Shown here one piece after another: positions 7,837 to 15,468 of a stretch of DNA of 39,561 nt. Origin of the DNA: Pseudomonas cuatrocienegasensis (GTDB taxonomy: Bacteria > Pseudomonadota > Gammaproteobacteria > Pseudomonadales > Pseudomonadaceae); NCBI RefSeq assembly GCF_900110925.1, contig NZ_FOFP01000028.1, positions 1 through 39,561 on the forward strand, in the 5' to 3' direction. The translations under genes and the position numbers were made by a program. The notes under the pieces are model-generated. The model searched no databases. It worked only from the letters and a program-made list of their open reading frames with translations, and was not told the DNA's origin. How positions within the stretch are numbered: the first letter of the stretch is position 1; each line of letters starts with the position of its first letter.

Positions 7837-8138
7837 GCGCGCCCTGGTTCAAGGTTTTCAATTTGGCCCCGCATGTGGTGCTGACGGTTGCGAATGAGGC
7901 CGCTCGCGGCGGTGTTTGCTGTGTGCGGCTCGCGGGTCGTGTGTTTGGCGCGCAGGCGTCCGGGGTTAAGTTCTTCGCCACGCCAGCGGCCGCCGCTGAC
8001 TTCTTCGCCGCCTACGATGAGGCTGCCGCCGAAGACTGGTGGCGCTCGCTGGAGGCCCGCGTGGGCTACGCCGTCACCGAGCGCTGGTTGCACGGCAATC
8101 GCCCCGCCCTTGAGCCTGTGGGGTTGCTGAATGCCTGA
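7833..8138 (+). CDS. Hypothetical early protein
   Basis: 101 residues, family not recognised. Starts in an ATGA overlap with the gene before it. It has an N-terminal beta-rich segment (WFKVFNLAPHVVLTVANE) and a helical C-terminal half with DWWRSLEARVGYAVTERWL. No motif suggests a function. Confidence 0.6.
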   Translation: MSAPWFKVFNLAPHVVLTVANEAARGGVCCVRLAGRVFGAQASGVKFFATPAAAADFFAAYDEAAAEDWWRSLEARVGYAVTERWLHGNRPALEPVGLLNA

Positions 8139-8364
8139 CGCATGTGATCGGGTCACTGACCTGCAGATTGATATCGGCGCGGCATTCATGGATCGCCGCG
8201 CCCTGCTCGCCGCTGCGGTGCCGCCATCGCGCGTTTCGGCTGACTGCGTCGACTGCACGCGCCCGATTCCTGCCGCCCGCCTGCGCGCCGCTCCGGAGGC
8301 CCTGCGGTGTGTTCCTTGCCAGTGCCGTCTTGATCGCCAAGGGGTGCGCCCATGGAACTGCTGA
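8131..8364 (+). CDS. TraR/DksA-type zinc-finger protein
   Basis: 77 residues. The C-terminal half has the DksA/TraR C4 finger: CVDCTRPIPAARLRAAPEAL followed by CVPCQ, i.e. CxxC-N17-CxxC. The N-terminal half is a short helix. Phage TraR-like proteins act on RNA polymerase through the secondary channel; whether this one does is unknown. It lacks a clear DxxDxA tip motif. Overlaps both neighbours by 8-13 bases. Confidence 0.72.
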   Translation: MPDACDRVTDLQIDIGAAFMDRRALLAAAVPPSRVSADCVDCTRPIPAARLRAAPEALRCVPCQCRLDRQGVRPWNC

Positions 8365-9200
8365 CGCTTAGCAGTCGGGGCTGGCCTGTTGCCGCCCCTG
8401 CCCCGGGGCCGGTTTATGTGTTGGGCGAGGCCCCTGCCCCGGCCAAGCCGGTGCTCCTCGAGGTGCGCCGCCAGGTGCCGGCGGTGACCGACCACGATCG
8501 CAACATCATGCGCGACCTGGTGCTGGGGGCTTTCCTCGGTCCGCAGCACTTTCGCGAGGATGACGGCACCTATGTCGCGCCCTATACGACCGAGACCACC
8601 CGCGACGCTTTCCCCGCCCACCTCGAGGAGCTGCGCGAGTGCCGCACGCCAGACGGCCAGCTGTCTGGCCGCCTGCCCGCCGCCTACGTCGCCGGCCTGG
8701 CGAAAGGAACCACCCGCGTGATTGCCAGCGAGACCCGCCCGAAGAAGAAAAGCGCCGTGCCGCTCGGCCCCCTGGCGTTTCAGGATGCGCGCATTGTGCG
8801 CGAGGTCGGCCGCCTGGCCCCTGAGCATCAGCACTGGATCCGCTACGCCTACGCCGACTCGCTGGCCTGGGATGACGAGCAGGGTGCTGTGGTGGCCTTG
8901 TGGGCTCGCTATGAACCTGAGCTAGGCAAGGTGCAGGCGAAGACCAGGAAGGCGGCGCAGGGCCTCGCGCACCTCGCCGTGCAGAACGCCAAGCGGTTTA
9001 TCAATGCTGGGCAGGATCTGCACCATCCTTACCGTCTGCGCGAGCTCCTGGGCGTCACCGAGTCGAACTGGGACAAACACTGGTCGCCGCGCTGGCAGAG
9101 TTTGAAGTCGGCCGCGTTCGCTATGGATCGGGCCGCGCTTGGCGCGCTGTGCAAGCAGCTCGACGGGTTTCGTTTCGTGCTGTTGGATCGCGGCCTGTGA
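8352..9200 (+). CDS. Antitermination protein Q-like
   Basis: 282 residues. The central and C-terminal parts (about 140-275) resemble phage Q proteins: WIRYAYADSLAWDDEQ, then a helical LAHLAVQNAKRFIN segment and a C-terminal NWDKHWSPRWQSLKSAAFAM. Q lets RNA polymerase read through terminators of the late operon. Placement fits: it is followed by a late-type promoter with two terminators immediately downstream (9578-9751), the arrangement Q acts on. The proline-rich N-terminal 40 residues are unusual. The assignment rests on pattern and position; a search against the antitermination-Q family would settle it. Confidence 0.6.
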   Translation: MELLTLSSRGWPVAAPAPGPVYVLGEAPAPAKPVLLEVRRQVPAVTDHDRNIMRDLVLGAFLGPQHFREDDGTYVAPYTTETTRDAFPAHLEELRECRTPDGQLSGRLPAAYVAGLAKGTTRVIASETRPKKKSAVPLGPLAFQDARIVREVGRLAPEHQHWIRYAYADSLAWDDEQGAVVALWARYEPELGKVQAKTRKAAQGLAHLAVQNAKRFINAGQDLHHPYRLRELLGVTESNWDKHWSPRWQSLKSAAFAMDRAALGALCKQLDGFRFVLLDRGL

Positions 9201-9514
9201 CCGCTCTCGCGTGCTCGCAGTGTGGCGGCCTGCCGGAGCGGCGGCTGGATCCGGAGACTGATCGCCGGATGTACGCCTGCCCGGGGTGTCGGCACCATGG
9301 CGTTGCCACGCTTAGCGAGGCCGGCGCGCGGGGCTCCTGGCAGCTGATAAACGACCCGGACCTGCCGCCGCATAGTTGCAAGGTCGGTCGGCCTCCTCGC
9401 TTCTTTATGCGCGCAGGCGCTTGGGGTGCCAGGTGTACCGGCTGCGGCTTCGAGTCTGCAGGGTTTGGCAGTATCTGCGGCGCGATCGCGGGCTGGGTTC
9501 GCTCGATGCGCTAA
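9197..9514 (+). CDS. Zinc-ribbon protein of unknown function
   Basis: 105 residues from a GTG that overlaps the preceding TGA (GTGA). Two cysteine pairs near the N-terminus (CSQC, CPGC) form a zinc ribbon; a further CTGC lies near residue 80. Such small proteins are common between Q and the lysis genes, with unknown role. Its end overlaps the first unit of the 8-bp array. Confidence 0.65.
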   Translation: MTALACSQCGGLPERRLDPETDRRMYACPGCRHHGVATLSEAGARGSWQLINDPDLPPHSCKVGRPPRFFMRAGAWGARCTGCGFESAGFGSICGAIAGWVRSMR

Positions 9515-9574
9515 GGCGCAAAGGTGCAAAAGAACAAAGGCGGTTAAGCGTAATTGTGAAAAAGCGTTAAAGGG
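9511..9574 (+). repeat. 8-bp repeat array at the late promoter
   Basis: In 8-base phase from 9511: CTAAGGCG, CAAAGGTG, CAAAAGAA, CAAAGGCG, GTTAAGCG, TAATTGTG, AAAAAGCG, TTAAAGGG; degenerate units may continue to TAAAAGTC at 9583, inside the promoter. Same unit family as the arrays before parA, repA and terS, but here more degenerate and opposite in orientation relative to the downstream gene. Confidence 0.55.
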
Positions 9575-9577
9575 GTA

Positions 9578-9606
9578 TTGCATAAAAGTCCGGTTAAATG
9601 TTTAAT
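9578..9606 (+). promoter_or_regulatory. Candidate late promoter
   Basis: TTGCAT (9578-9583), 17-base spacer, TTTAAT (9601-9606). Transcription would start near 9613, about 22 bases before the first terminator. This resembles lambda pR' with its short terminated leader, the target of Q proteins. Confidence 0.5.
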
Positions 9607-9634
9607 GACTGCTCTAATGCGATACATGCAAACC

Positions 9635-9657
9635 AAAGCCCGCCCCGTGCGGGCTTT
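9635..9657 (+). terminator. First leader terminator of the late operon
   Basis: Nine-bp stem AAAGCCCGC/GCGGGCTTT with a five-base loop, followed by GTCGTTTC. Confidence 0.7.
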
Positions 9658-9725
9658 GTCGTTTCTGGTCGCCGCGCCGCGTGGCGCATTCCTCTCAGTT
9701 TACCGACGCCATCGGTGAACCTTTC

Positions 9726-9751
9726 GCCTCGCCATCGTGCGGGGCTTTTTT
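9726..9751 (+). terminator. Second leader terminator of the late operon
   Basis: Stem GCCTCGC/GCGGGGC (one G-T pair) followed by TTTTTT, 19 bases before the holin start. The stretch 9657-9726 between the two terminators shows no gene. Confidence 0.7.
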
Positions 9752-9769
9752 ATTCCTGGAGCGCCGCCA

Positions 9770-10009
9770 ATGGATGCCCACAAGCTGCAGCCACTGGCGG
9801 ACGTCGCCACACTCGAGGGCGTCAAGTTGCTACCGCCCGCGATCCCTCTCGCGTTCTACGGCCTGACCCTCGAGAAGTGGCTGCTGGTCCTGCCGGCGCT
9901 GTATTACTTCGCGCTCCTGGTCGACCTGGTCGCCCGGCGCTGGGTCGTGCCGCTCTGGCGTTTCTGGATCTCCCGCCGAAAGGAGGGCCGCAGCAATGAC
10001 GCTGGTTAA
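9770..10009 (+). CDS. Putative holin
   Basis: 79 residues from the ATG at 9770, which has CTGGAG eleven bases upstream. It has hydrophobic segments (about 20-36, LLPPAIPLAFYGLTL, and 36-55, WLLVLPALYYFALLVDLV) and a strongly basic tail (RFWISRRKEGR), as in small phage holins. It directly precedes, and overlaps by 14 bases, the endolysin gene, the usual lysis-cassette order. It would form pores or depolarise the inner membrane to activate the SAR endolysin. Confidence 0.65.
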   Translation: MDAHKLQPLADVATLEGVKLLPPAIPLAFYGLTLEKWLLVLPALYYFALLVDLVARRWVVPLWRFWISRRKEGRSNDAG

Positions 10010-10544
10010 ACGCATCATCGCGGCGGTGACCCTGTCGCTCGCCGCTGCTGGCTTCACGGTAAACGAGACGGGCCTGCCGGCCCCGGTCGAGCGTGGCGCG
10101 ATCATCGCCGGGCTGATGGTGCTAACGCCGGAAATGGAAGGCACAGAGTTCGAGGCCTACCCCGACACAGGGGGCGTCTGGACTATCTGCACCGGCCACA
10201 CGAAGGGCGTCCGCCCTGGTGATCGCGCAACGCCTGAGCAGTGCGCGGCCTACCTGCAGGGCGACCTGGTCGAGTCGGTCGACTACGTCCTGGCACGCGC
10301 CCCGAATGCCCCGCTGTTCGCGAAGCTGGCAATGGCCGACTTTGTCTACAACGTCGGCGCGGGGGCGTTCGGTCGCTCGACGCTGCTGCGCCTGGCCCGG
10401 GCTGGCGATCACTACGCCGCCGCAGCGCAGTTCAGCCGCTGGGTTTACGTCGGCGGCCTCGATTGCCGCCAGCCCTCGAGCAACTGCGGGGGCATCACTC
10501 GCCGCCGCGATCTGCAGCGCACTCTCTACCTGGTGAACCTATGA
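9996..10544 (+). CDS. SAR endolysin, glycoside hydrolase family 24 lysozyme
   Basis: Cleaves the glycan strands of peptidoglycan at lysis. 182 residues. The family 24 triad is visible: the Glu of MEG (about residue 48), then YPD with Asp about eight residues on, then TICTGHT with Thr. The spacing matches phage P21 and P1 lysozymes. The N-terminus (MTLVKRIIAAVTLSLAAAGF) is weakly hydrophobic and rich in Ala and Gly, typical of a signal-arrest-release anchor, so export would use Sec and activation would follow holin action. Confidence 0.88.
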   Translation: MTLVKRIIAAVTLSLAAAGFTVNETGLPAPVERGAIIAGLMVLTPEMEGTEFEAYPDTGGVWTICTGHTKGVRPGDRATPEQCAAYLQGDLVESVDYVLARAPNAPLFAKLAMADFVYNVGAGAFGRSTLLRLARAGDHYAAAAQFSRWVYVGGLDCRQPSSNCGGITRRRDLQRTLYLVNL

Positions 10545-11053
10545 CGCGCCTTTATGTGCTGCTGATGCTGACCGTGGCCACCGCCCTGGTGGCCATCGGT
10601 TACCGCCTCGGCGTTGATCACGAGCAGGGCAAGGCGCAGGCGCTCGAGCGCTCGCAGTTGCGCCAGGCCTTCGAGCAGGGCCAGGCCCTCGGCACCGTGC
10701 GCGACCGGGTTGTGACGGAATACGTCGACCGGGTGCAGGTGATCGAGAAGCAAGGCAAAACCATCATTGAGCGAGTGCCCGTTTATGTATCCGAGAAAGC
10801 TGATCGCGCTTGCGTTGTGCCTGCTGGCTTTGTCCGGCTGCACGACGCAGCAGCCCACGCTTTGCCAGCCCCTGAACCTGCCGGAGCTGCTGACGAGGCC
10901 CCCTCGGGCGTTGGACTCTCTGCCGTCGCCGTCACCACGGCCGGCAACTACGCCAAGTGCGAAGCCAACGCCGAACAGCTGAAAAGCCTGCTGGATTACC
11001 TGCGGCTTCACAAATTGATCACGAGCCCCCGAAATGCTGACGCCCCACCCTGA
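10541..11053 (+). CDS. Rz-like inner-membrane spanin
   Basis: 170 residues. N-terminal transmembrane segment (LYVLLMLTVATALVAIGYRL) followed by a helical periplasmic region (EQGKAQALERSQLRQAFEQG) and a linker, as in i-spanins. It starts in an ATGA overlap with the endolysin and contains the Rz1 gene in another frame. The C-terminus is Pro/Ala-rich and ends in a helical NYAKCEANAEQLKSLLDYLR segment. With Rz1 it fuses inner and outer membranes at the end of lysis. Confidence 0.78.
   Translation: MTRLYVLLMLTVATALVAIGYRLGVDHEQGKAQALERSQLRQAFEQGQALGTVRDRVVTEYVDRVQVIEKQGKTIIERVPVYVSEKADRACVVPAGFVRLHDAAAHALPAPEPAGAADEAPSGVGLSAVAVTTAGNYAKCEANAEQLKSLLDYLRLHKLITSPRNADAPP
10785..10982 (+). CDS. Rz1-like outer-membrane lipoprotein spanin
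   Basis: 65 residues, embedded in the Rz-like gene in another frame. The signal peptide MYPRKLIALALCLLALSGC ends in a lipobox (LSGC), and the mature part is rich in proline (PPRALDSLPSPSPRP), both hallmarks of o-spanins. A TTG start at 10767 is possible in frame, but the ATG at 10785 gives a normal lipoprotein signal. Confidence 0.82.
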   Translation: MYPRKLIALALCLLALSGCTTQQPTLCQPLNLPELLTRPPRALDSLPSPSPRPATTPSAKPTPNS

Positions 11054-11786
11054 AAACGAACTATTCCTCGGCGACTGCCTCAAGTTCCTGGTCAGCCAGG
11101 AAAGCGGCACATTCGACGCGCTGATCACCGACCCGCCCTATGCGAGCGGTGGGCTGCACATGGGGGCACGCCAGGCGGCCCCGTCGAAGAAGTACATGCA
11201 AGGCAGCGGGCCAACGAAGTGGGCCGAGGCCGAGTTCGTGGGCGACCACCGCGACCAGCGCAGCCACCTGGCCTGGTGCAACTTGTGGCTATCGGAGTGC
11301 TACCGCCTGCTGCGCGATGGCTCGCCGGTGTGCCTGTTCACCGACTGGCGTCAGTTGCCTATGACGACCGACGCGCTGCAGATGGCCGGCTTCACCTGGC
11401 GCGGTATCGCCGTGTGGGATAAGACCGAGGGCACCCGCCCGCAGAAGGGCCGCTTCCGCGCCCAGGCTGAATACATCGTGTGGGGCAGTAAGGGCGCTAT
11501 GCCGCTCGAGCGCGAAGTGCCGGTCCTGCCTGGTGTGTTCCGCGAGTGCGTGCGCAAGGCCGACAAGCACCACACCACCGGCAAGCCAACCGACGTTATG
11601 CGCCAGATCGTGAAGATCTGCCGCCCTGGTGGCCGAATCCTCGAGCCCTTCGTCGGATCCGGCACGACCCTGGTCGCGGCTGAGCTCGAGGGCTACAGCT
11701 GGGCAGGCTGTGAAATGACCGAACACTATCACGCCGTCACAGCCGATCGCCTGGCTGGGCTGCAGACCCCACTCCTTGCCATGTGA
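11034..11786 (+). CDS. DNA methyltransferase (N6-adenine or N4-cytosine), beta class
   Basis: 250 residues. The catalytic motif DPPY (LITDPPYASGG, about 33-43) comes before the AdoMet-binding motif (ILEPFVGSGTT, about 202-212), the order of beta-class amino-methyltransferases. No restriction gene is nearby, so it is an orphan enzyme that may protect phage DNA or regulate it. phiHAP-1 is reported to carry an N6-adenine methyltransferase. It overlaps the 3' end of the Rz-like gene by 20 bases and so belongs to the lysis-region transcript. The target sequence cannot be told from the protein. Confidence 0.85.
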   Translation: MLTPHPENELFLGDCLKFLVSQESGTFDALITDPPYASGGLHMGARQAAPSKKYMQGSGPTKWAEAEFVGDHRDQRSHLAWCNLWLSECYRLLRDGSPVCLFTDWRQLPMTTDALQMAGFTWRGIAVWDKTEGTRPQKGRFRAQAEYIVWGSKGAMPLEREVPVLPGVFRECVRKADKHHTTGKPTDVMRQIVKICRPGGRILEPFVGSGTTLVAAELEGYSWAGCEMTEHYHAVTADRLAGLQTPLLAM

Positions 11787-12085
11787 GCCAGCAGATGTCC
11801 AGCCGCCACACCTACCGCCCCGAGGAGATCCGCGCCGGGCAGACGTTCTTTGTCTCGTACATCGATTTTGTGCGCGGGCCGTTGCCTGTGCCTGTGGTGA
11901 TTGAGTACCTGGCCACCAGTCGTCGCGGCTACTGGCCCGCCGAGTGCGAGGTTTATCCGTATCGGCTGCGCCCCGAGCTGATCAAACGCCTCGGTGCCGA
12001 TTGCACCCTGTACCGCACGCGGCGCAGTGCGGCCCGAGCCCTGAAGCCATTCCTGGCCTTCCTGCAGCGCCCTCGCTCGCACTAA
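11783..12085 (+). CDS. Hypothetical protein after the methyltransferase
   Basis: 100 residues from a GTG in a GTGA overlap with the methyltransferase stop; an in-frame ATG lies at 11795. Beta-rich N-terminal half (GQTFFVSYIDFVRGPLPVPV) and a basic C-terminus with CTLYRTRRSAARALKPFLAF. Family not recognised. Confidence 0.55.
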   Translation: MSQQMSSRHTYRPEEIRAGQTFFVSYIDFVRGPLPVPVVIEYLATSRRGYWPAECEVYPYRLRPELIKRLGADCTLYRTRRSAARALKPFLAFLQRPRSH

Positions 12086-12159
12086 GGCGAGTTTTGCGCG
12101 CCGGTCGTTATACAGATAGGGGCAGCACCTCTTTCAACTCTTACAAGGAACCGCGCCGC

Positions 12160-12645
12160 ATGAATCGCGACGAGCAGCAGACCCCGACAAAGATCGTAGT
12201 GCTGGGCGGTGGTGCCCTGGGCGTCACAAAGCAGCATATTGCCAAACTGCTGGAAAGCGTGGGTTACCACACGCACGTTGTACCCGGCACCACCACCATT
12301 CTGGCCACGGCCATCATGCCTAGCGGCTTCACGCTGGCGACCGCTGAGTCGCGCTGCCTGAATGCTGAAGACTTCAACCTGCAGATGGGCATCGAGGTCG
12401 CCATCACCAAGGCCAAGGCCCTGGCACATGACGCGCTCTGGCAGTTTGAAGGCTATCGCCTCAAGCAGACCCTGCACGAGATCAAGCATGACCACGGGCG
12501 CGAGGCCATCGAGCGCATGCGTGCGACTGTCCAGCCTGTTGCTGATCGTCCTGCCTGTGGCTATCTCTCCGGCGACCCGAGCGCTTGCGCTTGCCCCGGC
12601 GGCCCGTGCTCTGACGCCGTCGACGCGATGGCAGGGCGAGCATGA
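12160..12645 (+). CDS. Phage Gp49-like protein
   Basis: 161 residues. The middle (about 50-110), with GFTLATAESRCLNAEDFNLQ followed by a helix and FEGYRLKQ, matches the pattern of the small Gp49/Gp66 family found in many phages: GFTV.GES.C..PENF, then a helix, then ..GYRL. The function of that family is unknown. The N-terminus has a glycine-rich VVLGGGALG strand-loop, and the last 35 residues are cysteine-rich and may be poorly folded. I take the ATG at 12160, with AAGGAA upstream. Confidence 0.65.
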   Translation: MNRDEQQTPTKIVVLGGGALGVTKQHIAKLLESVGYHTHVVPGTTTILATAIMPSGFTLATAESRCLNAEDFNLQMGIEVAITKAKALAHDALWQFEGYRLKQTLHEIKHDHGREAIERMRATVQPVADRPACGYLSGDPSACACPGGPCSDAVDAMAGRA

Positions 12646-12837
12646 TGCACCACCATGGTGCGCGCCGCTGGTTTGGGTCCTCCCCCGGCCCCCTCCCCCT
12701 CACGGGTGTGTAACTCGCGGCCTTCGCGCGCGTTTGGGTCCGCGAGTCGGGTCCGTTCTTCCTTTCTCGAGGCCTGCCTGACTGCATCGCTCGGCTGACC
12801 CCGCAGCCAGTCACGGCGTGGCCTCGAACCTATTCCG
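12646..12837. other. Non-coding region, probable cos site
   Basis: No gene seen. It holds a pyrimidine-rich stretch (12680-12700, CCTCCCCCGGCCCCCTCCCC), the direct repeat TTTGGGTCC (12672 and 12733), and an inverted repeat ACTCGCGG/CCGCGAGT (12713-12720 and 12740-12747). Phages with a lambda-type terminase carry cos just upstream of terS, and the phiHAP-1 virion genome begins at the terminase genes. I cannot identify the nick positions. Confidence 0.45.
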
Positions 12838-12914
12838 CAAAGCGTCAAAGGGCAAAGGTCTAAAGGGACTATTGCGCCTTTGTGCTTTTGTTCCTTGGCT
12901 CTTTTGGTCCTTTC
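12838..12914 (-). repeat. 8-bp repeat array before terS, two opposed halves
   Basis: On the minus strand, six in-phase units fill 12867-12914: GAAAGGAC, CAAAAGAG, CCAAGGAA, CAAAAGCA, CAAAGGCG, CAATAGTC (read from 12914 down). On the plus strand, 12838-12867 holds CAAAGCGT, CAAAGGG, CAAAGGT, CTAAAGGG with 7-8 base spacing. The minus half abuts the terS start and leaves it without a Shine-Dalgarno sequence. Orientation relative to the gene is the same as before parA and repA. Could alternatively be a terminase-binding cosB. Confidence 0.6.
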
Positions 12915-12917
12915 TCT

Positions 12918-13490
12918 ATGGGCAAGCTGATCAGCAAGAAAGAGCTGGCCGACTTGCTCGGCAAGTCACCCCGCTGGATCTCGAAACTGATCGACGATGG
13001 TCTGCCGGTCGCCGGCGGCGGTGGTCGTGGCGTCGAGGTGCAGATCGACAGCCAGGCCGCGATCGAGTGGCTGGTCAGTCGTGAAGTCCGGCGCGAGCTG
13101 GGCGAGGAGGGCGAGGACGAAGACGGCCTGTCCTCGGCATCAACCGAGGACCGCCTGCTCAAGCGCGCCCGCCGCGAAAAATTACAGCTCGAGATCGACC
13201 GCGAGCGCGGCCGGCTCCTGCCTGGTGACACCGTGGCGCAGATCCTGATCAGCGTCGCGGCCGTTTATGCGACTCAACTCGACGCGCTGCCAAGCCGCTG
13301 CGCTGCCGATCTGGCGGTGATCGATGACCCTGCCACAATCCGAGCGCGAGTTTTTGAAGAAACGCGGCGTATCCGCGCAGCTACAGCCGACCGCCTCGAA
13401 CGTCGCGCACGCGAGCTCGCTGCTGACGCTGACGGTCTCGATCAGCTTCGCCGCGAAGATGGTGCAGGCACCGCCGCCCAGGACGGCTGA
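12918..13490 (+). CDS. Terminase small subunit (Nu1-like)
   Basis: 190 residues. Begins MGKLISKKELADLLGKSPRW with a winged helix-turn-helix like lambda Nu1 (about 4-60), which binds cos; then a coiled region (KRARREKLQLEIDRERGRLL) and a C-terminal helix for the large subunit. The ATG at 12918 matches the family start but has no purine-rich binding site; the upstream sequence is the pyrimidine-rich repeat array, so translation may be weak or regulated. Confidence 0.82.
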   Translation: MGKLISKKELADLLGKSPRWISKLIDDGLPVAGGGGRGVEVQIDSQAAIEWLVSREVRRELGEEGEDEDGLSSASTEDRLLKRARREKLQLEIDRERGRLLPGDTVAQILISVAAVYATQLDALPSRCAADLAVIDDPATIRARVFEETRRIRAATADRLERRARELAADADGLDQLRREDGAGTAAQDG

Positions 13491-15465
13491 CGAATGGGCT
13501 CGCGATAAGCGGATCATGCCGCCGAGCTCTCCGATCCCTGGCCCGTTCAACCCTGACACGAACCCCTACATGCGCCCGGTAGCCTGGGCGTTTGCGCAGC
13601 CTTGTTTCTCCCGCGTGACCTTTGTCATGGGCACGCAGATGGGCAAGTCCGTGACGATGGAGAACATCATCGGGCACCGCCTCGACGAGGATCCGACCCC
13701 CTGCCTGTACGTCGCGCCGACCCGGCCGCTGATCGATGGCACGGTCGAACCCAAGTTTATGGCCATGTTCGACGAGTGCGAGTCGCTGGCGAAGAAGTAC
13801 GAAGCGCGCAGCACGAAGATGGTCAAGTGGCTGGGCGGGACCAAGTTCCGCTTTGCCTGGGCGGGCTCTGCGACTGAGCTCGCCGCCGACTCGGCCGGTC
13901 TGGTGATGGTCGACGAGGTCGACCGGATCGTGAACACGGGCGAGGGCGACACCACCGAAATCATCGAGGCGCGGGGCGATGCCTACGCCGACTCGAAAAT
14001 CGGTTACACCGCGACCCCGACGCATGGCCGGGTCGAGCGCCGCAAGGACGAACGCACCGGGATCTGGCACTGGGTACCAGGTGCTGCGAAAAAGATCGGG
14101 TCGAAGGTTTGGCAGCTGTGGCAATCGGGCACCCGTCACGAGTGGGCGGTACCGTGCCCGACCTGCAATGACTACTTTGTGCCCTGGTCCGACCTGCTCT
14201 GGTGGCCCGGCAAGGGTACGCCGGAGGAATGCACCCCTGACGAGGCCTTCAAGCATGCGCGGCTGGTTTGCCCCTGCTGCGGCAGCATGATCGAGGACAA
14301 GTGGCGACCCTGGATGAATGCCCGAGGCGTTGCGGTTGCCCCTGGCGAGTCGGTCAGCAAAAAGGGCGTGATAAACGGCACCGCCGACACCGCCGGCTTT
14401 ACACACTTCTCGATTTGGGTCTCCGGCCTGTGCAGCTTTGCGGTGAAGAAGTCCTACGGCTTCCTTGCGAAAAAGCTACTGGCCGCGCAGCTCGACGGCA
14501 CCCCGGCCAAGCTGCTGGCGGTGTTCAACACCGGCTTCGGCGAGATCTACGCCGAGGGCGGCGACGTGCCTACCTGGGAAGAAGTTCGCGCGCTGTGCTG
14601 GGGTTACGCGGCCAGCGAGCTGCTGCTCGAGCCGCTGCGGATCTACTGCACCGTTGACGTGCAAAAGAACCGCTTGGTTTACGTGGTTCGCGCCTGGTAC
14701 GCCGGCCTCGGCTCGATGCTCCTGGAGCACGGCGAGCTATGGGGCGAGACGGACCAGGACGCGGTGTGGGACCAGCTTTCTGAGCTGCTCGATACCGAAT
14801 ACGGCGATGGCCACGGCATCAGCCTGGCCGGGGTCGATATCGGCTACCGCGACGACCAGGTCTACAAGTTCATCAACGAACACAAGGGGCGAGCCATCGC
14901 CCTGCGCGGTCGCGACAGGCTCGATAAGCCGTTCCGCAAGGAACTGGTCGAGCAGGACAAGAAGGGCAAAACCCGCAAGCGCGGCGACGCGCGCTGGGCC
15001 TTCGATTCACCCCTCGCGAAACGCTGGGTGCATAGCCGCTTCGGCCGGCCGGACAACCGCCCGGGCTGGTGGCTGATTCACCAGCAGGTAACAGACGACT
15101 ACTGCAAGCAGCTGGTCGGCGAGGAGTGGCACGAGGGCGACGGCACGTTCCACCAGGTCGGCGAAAACCATTACCTCGACTGTGAGGCGATGCAATACAT
15201 CCTCGCCCTGCGGGACAAGCTGCAGCGCCGCAAGGTCGGGTCGTTGACCCTGGTCGAGCTCGGCGCAGCGGTAAAGGTGCCCAGGCCTGCCGCCCTCGCT
15301 TCTGGCGAGGATCCGGGGCCGGACGAAGCGCCCGAGCCCGCCCCGGTGCCGCCGAAAGCGCACCCCGGCGATCGCCGCCAGCCAGCTGCCCGGAAAACCG
15401 ACGCGGCCCCGGCGAAAGCGAAGGCCAAGCCGCGTTTGAAGATCATCCGCAAACCATCCCGGTGA
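13459..15465 (+). CDS. Terminase large subunit (lambda GpA family)
   Basis: Packaging ATPase and cos nuclease, 668 residues (lambda GpA 641). Walker A MGTQMGKS and Walker B LVMVDEVD lie in the N-terminal ATPase; a CPTC...CPCC zinc pair sits in the middle; the nuclease part has VDVQKNR and GVDIGYRDDQ with acidic residues. The C-terminal 60 residues are Pro/Ala/Lys-rich. The frame opens at 13324, but the GpA-like sequence starts at PPPRTADEWARDKRIMP, so I take the ATG at 13459, which overlaps terS by 32 bases. The start is uncertain. Confidence 0.9.
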   Translation: MVQAPPPRTADEWARDKRIMPPSSPIPGPFNPDTNPYMRPVAWAFAQPCFSRVTFVMGTQMGKSVTMENIIGHRLDEDPTPCLYVAPTRPLIDGTVEPKFMAMFDECESLAKKYEARSTKMVKWLGGTKFRFAWAGSATELAADSAGLVMVDEVDRIVNTGEGDTTEIIEARGDAYADSKIGYTATPTHGRVERRKDERTGIWHWVPGAAKKIGSKVWQLWQSGTRHEWAVPCPTCNDYFVPWSDLLWWPGKGTPEECTPDEAFKHARLVCPCCGSMIEDKWRPWMNARGVAVAPGESVSKKGVINGTADTAGFTHFSIWVSGLCSFAVKKSYGFLAKKLLAAQLDGTPAKLLAVFNTGFGEIYAEGGDVPTWEEVRALCWGYAASELLLEPLRIYCTVDVQKNRLVYVVRAWYAGLGSMLLEHGELWGETDQDAVWDQLSELLDTEYGDGHGISLAGVDIGYRDDQVYKFINEHKGRAIALRGRDRLDKPFRKELVEQDKKGKTRKRGDARWAFDSPLAKRWVHSRFGRPDNRPGWWLIHQQVTDDYCKQLVGEEWHEGDGTFHQVGENHYLDCEAMQYILALRDKLQRRKVGSLTLVELGAAVKVPRPAALASGEDPGPDEAPEPAPVPPKAHPGDRRQPAARKTDAAPAKAKAKPRLKIIRKPSR

Positions 15466-15468
15466 CCC

